From JASSUD01 sp031963225 (GTDB lineage Bacteria > Pseudomonadota > Gammaproteobacteria > Burkholderiales > Burkholderiaceae): DNA of 64,000 nt. A model generated the notes under the pieces. The model saw only the letters and a list, made by a program, of their open reading frames with translations, had not been told where the DNA came from and ran no database searches. A program made the translations under genes and the position numbers. The DNA lies in NCBI GenBank assembly GCA_031963225.1, contig JASSUD010000004.1:14635-78634 (forward strand). Reading direction: 5' to 3'. Every line of letters starts with the position of its first letter. Position 1 is the stretch's first letter. This document shows positions 50,418 through 57,852 of this stretch, in pieces.

Positions 50418-51515
50418 TTATTTTTGCTGAAATAGGAAGTTCATAATATCCCCATCTTGCACTACATATTCTTTGCCTTCTGCTCGCATTTTCCCTGCTT
50501 CTTTCGCACCCTTTTCCCCTTTGTGCTGTATAAAATCGTCAAAGCTTATAGTTTGAGCGCGAATAAAGCCGTGCTCAAAATCGCTATGGATTGCGCCTGC
50601 AGCTTGGGGCGCGGTGTCTCCTAAATGGATAGTCCAGGCACGTACTTCTTTTTCTCCTACCGTAAAGTAAGTGTGCAGGCCCAATAAGCTAAATGCAGCT
50701 TTGGCAACGCGATGCAGCCCAGATTCCTTCAAACCCATATCTTCCAAGAAGACTTTTTTATCTTCTTCATCTAAATCGGCAAGCTCTGCTTCGGTTGCTG
50801 CGCATACTGCAACAACGGGGGTTTTTTCTGCTGCAGCACGGCGCTCTACTGCTTCGAGTAGAGGGTTGTTTTGAAAGCCATCATCGCTCACATTTGCGAT
50901 ATACATCATCGGTTTTGTAGTGAGGAGTTGGAGGGGGGCAAGGCTTGCCATTTCTGTATCAGATAACCCCATTGTGCGCACGAGCTGACCTTCATTAAGC
51001 GCTGCACTGATTTTTCCAAGCAGTGCTATTTGCTGCACAGCTTCTTTGTCATTGTTTGATTTAGCGGCTTTGGTAAAACGTATCAGGGCTTTATCAACGG
51101 TATTTAAATCTGCGAGAGCAAGCTCGGTGTGAATGACATCAATATCAGAAAGAGGGTCAACCGTGCCAGCAACATGAACCACGTTAGGGTCGTCAAAGCA
51201 TCGCACCACATGCGCAATGGCATCTGTGCCGCGAATATTTTCTAAAAACTGATTACCGCGACCTTCGCCTTTTGACGCACCTGCAACCAGCCCTGCGATA
51301 TCTACAAATTTCACTACAGCAGGAACCACTCTTTGTGGTTTAGCGATGCCTTCTAATATAGTGAGTCGATCATCCGGTAACTCAACAATCCCCGTATTGG
51401 GTTCAATTGTACAAAATGGATAATTTTCAGCAGGAATGCCTGCTCGAGTGATTGCGTTGAAAAGGGTGGACTTTCCAACATTAGGCAAACCGACGATTCC
51501 ACATTCGAGACTCAT
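50418..51515 (-). CDS. ychF: Redox-regulated ATPase/GTPase YchF (Obg family)
   Basis: The 365-residue protein has the P-loop GLPNVGKSTLFN (residues 8-19), VKFVDIAGLVAGASKGEGRGN (switch II/G3), the NxxE-type motif in ANVSDD, a coiled-coil domain and the C-terminal TGS domain (HKGEKGAKEAGKMRAEGKEY). YchF binds ribosomes and prefers ATP. Normal length. It is transcribed leftward; a terminator and a broken tRNA lie upstream on the same strand. Confidence 0.97.
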   Translation of the reverse strand: MSLECGIVGLPNVGKSTLFNAITRAGIPAENYPFCTIEPNTGIVELPDDRLTILEGIAKPQRVVPAVVKFVDIAGLVAGASKGEGRGNQFLENIRGTDAIAHVVRCFDDPNVVHVAGTVDPLSDIDVIHTELALADLNTVDKALIRFTKAAKSNNDKEAVQQIALLGKISAALNEGQLVRTMGLSDTEMASLAPLQLLTTKPMMYIANVSDDGFQNNPLLEAVERRAAAEKTPVVAVCAATEAELADLDEEDKKVFLEDMGLKESGLHRVAKAAFSLLGLHTYFTVGEKEVRAWTIHLGDTAPQAAGAIHSDFEHGFIRAQTISFDDFIQHKGEKGAKEAGKMRAEGKEYVVQDGDIMNFLFQQK

Positions 51516-51731
51516 ATTAACCTTGTTTCCATAGCTGCAATTTAGCTGCAGTGATTTATAACTTGTTTTTCATTCTCATGAAAAAACTTGAATCTGCACA
51601 TTTTGGTATACGTTGTGCAGTGATCGCAGTGCTTATGTATATAGAGTAGAGTACCCTGCTCTGAAGCTTGCTTTTTCAAATGAGATATTTTCTTTTGAAG
51701 ATTTTAAACGGGTTTTTGAGCCCTGAGCTCG

Positions 51732-51757
51732 AAAAAAAGCCTTCCGTTTGGAAGGCT
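51732..51757 (-). terminator. Leftward terminator behind the broken tRNA
   Basis: On the minus strand AGCCTTCC, loop AAAC, GGAAGGCT, then a run of seven T. It stands eight bases after the CCA end of the tRNA-like sequence, as normal for a tRNA transcription unit. Confidence 0.85.
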
Positions 51758-51765
51758 ATAAATAG

Positions 51766-51860
51766 TGGCGGGTTGTGCGCGGGGCAATCTATGGCGATTG
51801 AGGACATGCCCTAATCTAAGGATTAAGATTGCGCTGCCTAACCAGCCGAGCTAACAACCC
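51766..51860 (-). pseudogene. Broken tRNA (Lys-like) with inserted family B fragment
   Basis: On the minus strand GGGTTGT-TA-GCTCGGCTGGTTAGGC starts like a tRNA (closest by eye to tRNA-Lys), and ACAACCC-G-CCA at the other end pairs perfectly with the first seven bases. Between them the anticodon part is degraded (AATCTTAATCCTTAGATT), a family B end (TAGGGCATGTCCTCAAT, 51797-51813) follows, and no T-arm (GGTTCRANTCC) exists. The 95-base sequence still folds, with GCAATCT/AGATTGC pairing. Confidence 0.6.
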
Positions 51861-52041
51861 AATAAGCGCGCATCATATAGATTTAGTCTGTTATAGACAA
51901 GTTGAGCTTATTTGCCGTGGGCTGAGTTAAAAGACACTGTAGTTGCAAGTATGTCGGGATGAGGTACGACACCAGCATGCAGACCACCTGCTTTTTGGCA
52001 TCGTTTTTTGGCAATATCTCTCTTTATTTTTATTAGTTGGA

Positions 52042-53364
52042 ATGATGGCTTCTTTACACGCTTTAGATTCGGTTCAGGTTGCAGTCGCAGGTGGAGGCAT
52101 TGTGGGTAAGGCGACCGCTTTGGGTTTGCTTCAGCTTGGGCTTAGGGTTGCATTGATTGATCCTAAAGCCAGTGGTTTTCCTGTTGCAGCGAAAGGATCT
52201 ACTAGTGGTGTTAGTACCTTTCCTCGTGCTTATGCATTGTCACCTGGTTCGCAGGCTTTATTTGAGCGTTTACGGGTATGGCAGGCTTTGGATAGAGCGC
52301 TTTTAAGCCCGGTTTATGACATGCGTATTTATGGAAGGGCTACGCATGCATCGGATGCTCCTGTAAATCGAAGTGGCGTGTCACAGCAAGAGCTACAAAG
52401 ACGTGAAGATGCGGCCAGCTTGCATTTTTCTGCTTTTGAGGCCAGGGTGCCTGTGCTGGCATGGATTGTGGAAGAAGCGCAGCTTGAATCTGCTTTAGAT
52501 GCTGCACTGTCTTTTCAGCCGCAACTACGGCATTTTCCTACTCAGCTTTGTCAGTTTCAGATTAACCAATCTGGGGCGATGCTTACGCTTGGAGACAAGA
52601 CGACACTGAATGCAGAGTTATTGGTCGGTGCCGATGGCGCACAGTCTTTCGTGCGTAGTCAAATGGGAGTGAGTCTTACGCGGCGCGAATATCCTCAGTT
52701 AGGGGTGATTGCAACGTTTCAGATACAAAAACCGCATGGTGAGACGGCGTATCAATGGTTTGACCAGGGGGAGATCCTGGCATTACTGCCCCTGCCAGGC
52801 AATCAGGTATCGATGGTGTGGTCTGTTAGCAAAGAGCATGGCCGATCTTTATTGGCATTAAGTGGGCCCGAGCTTGCTGCAATGGTGCAGGCGAAGGTGG
52901 GGGAGCGGTTTGGTCGATTAGATTGCTTGCCACCGAGTGTTAAAGAGGGCTCGCCCGTAGCCTGTGGATTTCCGCTCGCGCGCTATAGCGTAGATCATTT
53001 AATTGCTCCGCATATTGCATTGATAGGAGATGCGGCGCATGGCTTGCATCCTTTGGTAGGGCAGGGCCTTAATTTGGGGTTGGGTGATGTGTCCACGCTG
53101 CTAGACGTGGTAGCGCAAAATCAGGGGCAAACATTTCGATCTTTAGGAGACTTTAATGTGCTGCGTCGTTATGAGCGTGCACGTCAAGAAGATTTGCATA
53201 AGTTACTCTGGGCGACAGAAGGGATTTACCGCCTCTTTTCGGTTCCTGGGGTTTTGGCGCAAGGAGTGCGCATAGCAGGCATGACCTGGCTGAATCGTTT
53301 GTCTTTTTTAAAGCGTCAGCTTATTACGCAAGCATTGGGATTGAAATTTCTGCAGCGTTTTTAG
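52042..53364 (+). CDS. FAD-dependent monooxygenase, UbiH/UbiF/Coq6 family
   Basis: ATG 52042 gives 440 residues. N-terminal dinucleotide fold VAVAGGGIVGKATALGLLQLG; LLVGADGAQSFVRSQMG (about 197-213) is the NAD(P)H/FAD DG motif; IALIGDAAHGLHPLVGQGLN (about 325-344) is the ubiquinone hydroxylase family signature. It hydroxylates the ring of a ubiquinone precursor; which position cannot be told. The frame runs further upstream through a worn family A trace (51949-51985), which I leave out. ubiK in the window belongs to the same pathway. Confidence 0.9.
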   Translation: MMASLHALDSVQVAVAGGGIVGKATALGLLQLGLRVALIDPKASGFPVAAKGSTSGVSTFPRAYALSPGSQALFERLRVWQALDRALLSPVYDMRIYGRATHASDAPVNRSGVSQQELQRREDAASLHFSAFEARVPVLAWIVEEAQLESALDAALSFQPQLRHFPTQLCQFQINQSGAMLTLGDKTTLNAELLVGADGAQSFVRSQMGVSLTRREYPQLGVIATFQIQKPHGETAYQWFDQGEILALLPLPGNQVSMVWSVSKEHGRSLLALSGPELAAMVQAKVGERFGRLDCLPPSVKEGSPVACGFPLARYSVDHLIAPHIALIGDAAHGLHPLVGQGLNLGLGDVSTLLDVVAQNQGQTFRSLGDFNVLRRYERARQEDLHKLLWATEGIYRLFSVPGVLAQGVRIAGMTWLNRLSFLKRQLITQALGLKFLQRF

Positions 53365-53388
53365 AGGCAAAATACCTATTGCCTCTTT
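53363..53388 (+). terminator. Weak terminator at the end of the UbiH-family gene
   Basis: AGAGGCAA, loop AATACCTA, TTGCCTCT and a short T run. The stem begins within the stop codon. Confidence 0.5.
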
Positions 53389-53490
53389 GAGAGGCTAAGA
53401 TTTATTTGAGAATGTGATCTGCCTAAATAGAGAGGTATCTCACTTCGCATCCAGAGAAAAATATTATCTAATAAAGGCATTGTCTTTTAT

Positions 53491-54057
53491 ATGTTTTTTC
53501 TGGGGCGTGTAGTGAAGATATCTAATAATACTCTTCAATCTTGCAATAAGATGGGGGATAAAATATATGGCAGACCTGCTGATGTAAGTAATATTAATAA
53601 AATTAATAGATGCTCTGCAATTAAAAAAAATAATTCTAAGGTGGCGCGTCAATCACAAATACTGAGTTTAAAAAATGCCCTTTTCCTTGGTGGGGTAGAA
53701 TTAAAGGATAAGATGGAATTGGCATATTCTTTTTGGGATCAAAAAATAATAAGTGCCCTTGAAGACGATATCCTATATATAGCCAATAATGAACGTGGAA
53801 ATTTTTCTAGTTTGTATAGAAGAGTAGAGGCAAAGCTTTTTGAGAGAAAATATATAGGAGTGATAGATGATTTAATGAAGGAAACCCTGATAGGTAGGAA
53901 GAGATTACAATCGTTTTTTATGGCCGTTATACTTAATTCACATAGAAATACAGAAGCTTTGACTAACTGCTTGCGTTCCTTATTTTTATTTCACTGCATA
54001 CATAGGGATTTTTTAGAAAAGCAAGTTGAGGGGATGTGTAAACATAATCTAGCATAG
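53491..54057 (+). CDS. Orphan AT-rich gene, unknown protein
   Basis: I do not recognise a family. The 188-residue frame is clearly AT-richer than its neighbours, with many AAT, AAA and ATA codons. No good ribosome site precedes ATG 53491; ATG 53551 (MGDKIYGRPAD) is an alternative. The protein is basic at the N-terminus and helical later (LAYSFWDQKIISALEDDILY, ALTNCLRSLFLFHCIHRDFL), with no signal peptide. The composition suggests transfer or an effector-like gene. It may be partly decayed; a family A fragment follows the stop. Confidence 0.5.
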   Translation: MFFLGRVVKISNNTLQSCNKMGDKIYGRPADVSNINKINRCSAIKKNNSKVARQSQILSLKNALFLGGVELKDKMELAYSFWDQKIISALEDDILYIANNERGNFSSLYRRVEAKLFERKYIGVIDDLMKETLIGRKRLQSFFMAVILNSHRNTEALTNCLRSLFLFHCIHRDFLEKQVEGMCKHNLA

Positions 54058-54058
54058 T

Positions 54059-54119
54059 GCGCATGTTAGGGGCAGATCACATGCAAACCACAGCCTTTTT
54101 GAATATCTGCGTAACATCA
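54059..54119. repeat. Worn family A arm with tail at the yifB stop
   Basis: GCGCATGTTAGGGGCAGATC resembles a compressed arm; the tail CACAGCCTTTTTGAATATCTGCGTAACATCAA is well kept and supplies, on the minus strand, the TGA stop of yifB. Confidence 0.65.
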
Positions 54120-55760
54120 ATTATTTAATAATCCTCGTCGATATTGGATCGCTTCCGCAATATGGAGAGAGCGCGTTTGTTGAGCATGGTCTAAATCTGC
54201 AATCGTGCGGGCGATTTTAAGGATGCGGTAGTAGCTGCGAGTAGACCAACCAAATTGGGTGGTGGCATTGTGTAATAAGGTTTGGCCTGGTGGATCGGGT
54301 TGACAGTGTTGGTCGATATCACGGCTACTTAAAGCGGCGTTTAAGCATTTTTGACGTGCTATTTGTTGCTTGCGTGCAGCTACTACGCGTTGTGCGACGG
54401 TAGCACTAGTTTCTGTATGAACAGATTGCGTATGGCGTTGCGCAAGTTCCAAAGGGGTAAGCGCTTGGACTTGAATGTGCAGGTCTATACGATCTAGTAG
54501 CGGGCCAGAAAGGCGGTGCTGGTAACGTTTAGCTATGTCTGGTGTGCAGCGGCATCGTCCACGAGGGTCGCCTAACCATCCACACGGACATGGGTTCATT
54601 GCTGCAATGAGTTGGCAGGCTGCAGGAAAATGTGCTTGGGCTGCTGCCCGAGAAATAGTGATGGAGCCAGATTCAAGAGGCTCACGCAGCATTTCTAATA
54701 CGTGTCGGTTAAATTCAGGCAGTTCATCTAAAAAAAGCACGCCATGGTGGGCGAGAGTGATTTCGCCTGGCTGGGGAGGATTGCCCCCGCCTACGAGGGC
54801 CGCGGCACTGGCTGAGTGATGGGGAGAGCGAAAGGGGCGTTGGCGCCATTGTGCCGCAGTAAAACCCGTGATGTGGTGACTCAGTAATGCAGCACAGTCT
54901 AATGCTTCTGTATCAGAGAGAGGCGGCAAAATGCTAGTTAAGCGAGCCGCTAACATTGATTTTCCTGAACCGGGTGGGCCGATCATCAGTAAGTGATGGC
55001 CTCCTGCTGCAGCAATTTCAAGTGCGCGTTTGGCGGTATTATTTCCAACCACTTCGGCTAAATCAGGGTAGGCGTTTTCTTTACTCGCCACCGAGGTATT
55101 TTGTTCTTCAGGATTCAAGGGATGAAGTAATCCCTCAGCTTGGTTGGATAAATGCGCACATAGTTCCAGCAGCGTGGCTGCACCAAATACTTTAACACCC
55201 GGAATAAATGCAGCTTGTGCTGCGCTAGCTTTGGGTAGGTAGATTTCTGGTACGTTAGTGGTTTCAAAAGAAAGTGGTGGTGTGTTGGTGGCAGCAGCGT
55301 CTTGTAGTAATGGCGTGCTTAGTTTTTCAGGTAGAGAGGAGGCGTGTGGTTTTGCCTGTCGATGCTGGCGTACTAATCCACAGACCATTGCAAAAGCGCC
55401 TCGCATCGGGCGCAATGCGCCTGTGAGGGAGAGCTCACCTGCAAATTCGCGTCCTTCTAACGCGGTGAGGGGCAGTTGTCCGCTAGCTGCGAGGATACCC
55501 AGTGCAATAGGAAGATCAAAATGACCAGATTCTTTGGGTAGATCTGCCGGGGCAAGATTGACGGTAATGCGGCGTACAGGGAAATCAAATTGGCAATTTT
55601 GTAGCGCTGCGCGTACACGCTCTCGGCTTTCTTTTACTTCAAGGTCTGGTAATCCAACGATAGTGAATGCAGGTAGCCCATTGGCCAGATTTACTTCAAC
55701 GGTCACTTCAGGCGCGCTGGCAGCAGCTAAAGCACGACTGCGTATGACGGCAAGCGACAT
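54117..55760 (-). CDS. YifB/ComM family Mg-chelatase-like AAA+ protein
   Basis: ATG 55760 behind AGGAG gives 547 residues. Order: N-terminal ChlI domain (MSLAVIRSRALAAASAPEVTVEV, GLPDLEVKESRERVRAAL), Walker A GPPGSGKSMLAARL (about 222), GVLFLDELPEF (Walker B), zinc-binding cysteines in NPCPCGWLGDPRGRCRC, and a C-terminal domain with RSYYRILKIARTIADL. ComM is a branch-migration helicase that aids recombination of DNA taken up by transformation. With an intact comEC this hints at retained natural transformation genes. Confidence 0.93.
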   Translation of the reverse strand: MSLAVIRSRALAAASAPEVTVEVNLANGLPAFTIVGLPDLEVKESRERVRAALQNCQFDFPVRRITVNLAPADLPKESGHFDLPIALGILAASGQLPLTALEGREFAGELSLTGALRPMRGAFAMVCGLVRQHRQAKPHASSLPEKLSTPLLQDAAATNTPPLSFETTNVPEIYLPKASAAQAAFIPGVKVFGAATLLELCAHLSNQAEGLLHPLNPEEQNTSVASKENAYPDLAEVVGNNTAKRALEIAAAGGHHLLMIGPPGSGKSMLAARLTSILPPLSDTEALDCAALLSHHITGFTAAQWRQRPFRSPHHSASAAALVGGGNPPQPGEITLAHHGVLFLDELPEFNRHVLEMLREPLESGSITISRAAAQAHFPAACQLIAAMNPCPCGWLGDPRGRCRCTPDIAKRYQHRLSGPLLDRIDLHIQVQALTPLELAQRHTQSVHTETSATVAQRVVAARKQQIARQKCLNAALSSRDIDQHCQPDPPGQTLLHNATTQFGWSTRSYYRILKIARTIADLDHAQQTRSLHIAEAIQYRRGLLNN

Positions 55761-55793
55761 CTTTTTCTCCTGTGCCAACAACCAAAGCGTTAT

Positions 55794-56065
55794 GTAGGTT
55801 GGTGGTGACGAAGGAACCCCAACATGCGCACCACCAACTTATAACCATCGCTTTTGACCTGCATTTGCAGGTTTTAAAAGGCCAGTGGTCATTATGTTGG
55901 GGTTCGTGCCTCACCGCCAACCTACAATGAACGGTAGGTTGGTGGTGACGAAGGAACCCCAACATGCACACCACCGACTTATAACCGGCGCTTTGGACCT
56001 GCATTTGCAGGTTTTAAAAGGCCAGCGGTCATCATGTTGGGGTTCGTGCCTCACCACCAACCTAC
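55794..56065. repeat. Tandem duplication of a 132-base family A pair
   Basis: Two near-identical copies: arms 55794-55827/55892-55925 and 55934-55967/56032-56065. The linker between arms (linker S2) has CCTGCATTTGCAGG, a perfect palindrome. The last arm provides, on the minus strand, the TAG stop of ubiK. This fills the gap between yifB and ubiK. Confidence 0.92.
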
Positions 56066-56295
56066 AGCAGGCTTTCTAATTTTACGACGCGTGCTTCTAA
56101 GGCTTCGAGTTTGGCGCGTGTGCGTTCTAATACCTGCTTTTGCGTATCGAATGCTTCATAGCTGACGATGTCCAGTTTGGTAAGGCCTTGCTTAAAAAGC
56201 CCATCGATTTGGTGTTTGATATCCTGCACGGGAGAATCGCGCAGTAAATCTGCAATTTTGAGCTGAATATCTTCAAAGAGTGCTTTAGGGTTCAT
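56062..56295 (-). CDS. ubiK: Ubiquinone biosynthesis accessory factor UbiK (BMFP domain)
   Basis: The 77-residue protein MNPKALFEDIQLKIADLLRD ends with a Leu-zipper-like ERTRAKLEALEARVVKLESL. This is the BMFP/YqiC family: an amphipathic N-terminus and a trimeric coiled coil. It helps organise the soluble Ubi complex. ATG 56295; a TTG nine bases earlier would add three residues. The stop TAG is in a family A arm. ubiK before yifB is the Burkholderia order. Confidence 0.9.
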   Translation of the reverse strand: MNPKALFEDIQLKIADLLRDSPVQDIKHQIDGLFKQGLTKLDIVSYEAFDTQKQVLERTRAKLEALEARVVKLESLL

Positions 56296-56458
56296 GGCGT
56301 GCAATTAGAAAGAGTGTGTGAAAGGATAGGTAGAGAAAAGCAATGTAGCACGTCATACGCCAGATTCCATCGTTATTGATTAAACTAGCCATTTGACAGA
56401 GTGTGCATAGCAAAAAGCGGGTTATTTCGGCTCTTTTGCTTTTAGATACGGCTCAGTT

Positions 56459-57322
56459 TTATGAAGTGGCTCTTTGAGGAGCTGGTGCCGCTTTACCTTG
56501 ACTGTTTGCGTCATAGTAGATTGGAGGAAATAAGGTTTTGAGTTGTTCTGTCAGCTCCTGCGCAAGTTTATGCCTTTTTTCCATTCCTTGAGGGCGGATG
56601 CGTTCCCAATTATCCAAAGTGGAATGCAGGGTGTTATGCGGGGTGTGCGTTAAAACAGCACATATTATCAATACGCCTATTGCTTTTATAAGGATTTGGA
56701 GCTTTCTTAATAAAAATGAATAGGCTCGTATTATAGGATAGCACAGCATGCTATCTGGTCTATTTGTCTGTGAGATTGTATTTTTAATGTTATTTAATAT
56801 ATCAGAAGATACTCCAAGCATAGTTTTATCTTCGGCTAATACCCCTAAGAATTTCAGATTTTCTGTAATGCGATAAACGACTTCTAATTGATAGGTGTCG
56901 GATAATAATGAATAACATATTTCTACAAGTTGGCCATGTTTGATGAGCCATGTATCTTGTTGAAAATCTGGTTCAATGAATGGTTTATATTTCTGTATGC
57001 AATCAATAATAGGCGTATTTAATGTTACTTCTGTTTTATCGGGGCAATTTTTATGCGTTTCTTTATATCCCTCATGGCTTGCTATCAAGTAGCTCGCATG
57101 CATAGCAGCTAGTAATTGTTCTAATTTTGGCGGTGCTTGTCTTCGCAGTTCAACTTTAGTTTTAGTGCATGAATAGGTATTTAGAAAATGCTGAATACAG
57201 CTCAGTAATGTATCTTCATAAGATAAATTTGTATCATCAATGCAAGAAATGAGTCGAAATGTTTTACACATCTCGCAAGAACCAAGTGGTATGGATGTGT
57301 TGACGGTAGCTGCAATATTCAT
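56459..57322 (-). CDS. Orphan protein with one C-terminal membrane helix
   Basis: I do not recognise a family. The 287-residue protein is AT-rich in codons, with eleven Cys. No signal peptide. An N-terminal helical region to about 200 is followed by a hydrophobic helix (LQILIKAIGVLIICAVL, about 208-224) and a polar tail rich in Gln/Lys ending APAPQRATS. Single late membrane anchors and AT-rich composition are seen in symbiont host-interaction proteins, but this is only a resemblance. It lies alone between ubiK and dut; glnK/amtB genes found near ubiK in relatives are missing. Confidence 0.55.
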   Translation of the reverse strand: MNIAATVNTSIPLGSCEMCKTFRLISCIDDTNLSYEDTLLSCIQHFLNTYSCTKTKVELRRQAPPKLEQLLAAMHASYLIASHEGYKETHKNCPDKTEVTLNTPIIDCIQKYKPFIEPDFQQDTWLIKHGQLVEICYSLLSDTYQLEVVYRITENLKFLGVLAEDKTMLGVSSDILNNIKNTISQTNRPDSMLCYPIIRAYSFLLRKLQILIKAIGVLIICAVLTHTPHNTLHSTLDNWERIRPQGMEKRHKLAQELTEQLKTLFPPIYYDANSQGKAAPAPQRATS

Positions 57323-57373
57323 TTAATACCTATCCCCATTCACTTGGGTGCAATGAAACATTAAAAAATAGCC

Positions 57374-57820
57374 TTAATGCTTGCCAGTACTCCCAAAACC
57401 CCCTGTACCCCGTGTGCTATCTGAAAATTCATCTACCACATTAAATTCAACCTGCATAACTGGAACGATAACAAGCTGCGCTATACGCTCAAAAGGCTGT
57501 AGCGCGAAAGAGTCTTTTCCACGATTCCAGGTGGAGATCATCAATTGGCCTTGGTAGTCTGAATCAATAAGACCTACTAGATTGCCCAGCACGATTCCGT
57601 GTTTATGTCCAAGACCCGAGCGGGGGAGAATTAAAGCGGCATAGCCTGGGTCTGCAATATGTATGGATAACCCTGTAGGAATAAGGCTAGTCTCTCCAGG
57701 CGCTAAGGTTAGGGGCGCATCTAAGCATGCGCGCAAATCGAGGCCAGCGCTACCTGTGGTGGCGTAAGTAGGGAGTTCGTTGCGTAGGCGTTCATCTAGG
57801 ATGCGTAGGTCGATTTTCAT
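57374..57820 (-). CDS. dut: dUTP diphosphatase
   Basis: ATG 57820 gives 148 residues; the open frame goes back into coaBC but family homology starts here. Motifs: TTGSAGLDLRAC (1), PRSGLGHKHGI (2), GLIDSDYQGQL (3), ERIAQLVIVP (4), RGTGGFGSTG (5). All five are intact. The trimer hydrolyses dUTP to dUMP. It is the last gene of the ribF-ileS-lspA-coaBC-dut run. Confidence 0.97.
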   Translation of the reverse strand: MKIDLRILDERLRNELPTYATTGSAGLDLRACLDAPLTLAPGETSLIPTGLSIHIADPGYAALILPRSGLGHKHGIVLGNLVGLIDSDYQGQLMISTWNRGKDSFALQPFERIAQLVIVPVMQVEFNVVDEFSDSTRGTGGFGSTGKH

Positions 57821-57852
57821 AATGAGTGACGGGGAAAAGGGCTTTAAAAAGA

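Noticed and set aside
3442..56065. Repeated units as a possible CRISPR array
   Set aside because: Units are inverted as well as direct, the spacers are themselves repeated and no cas gene is present.
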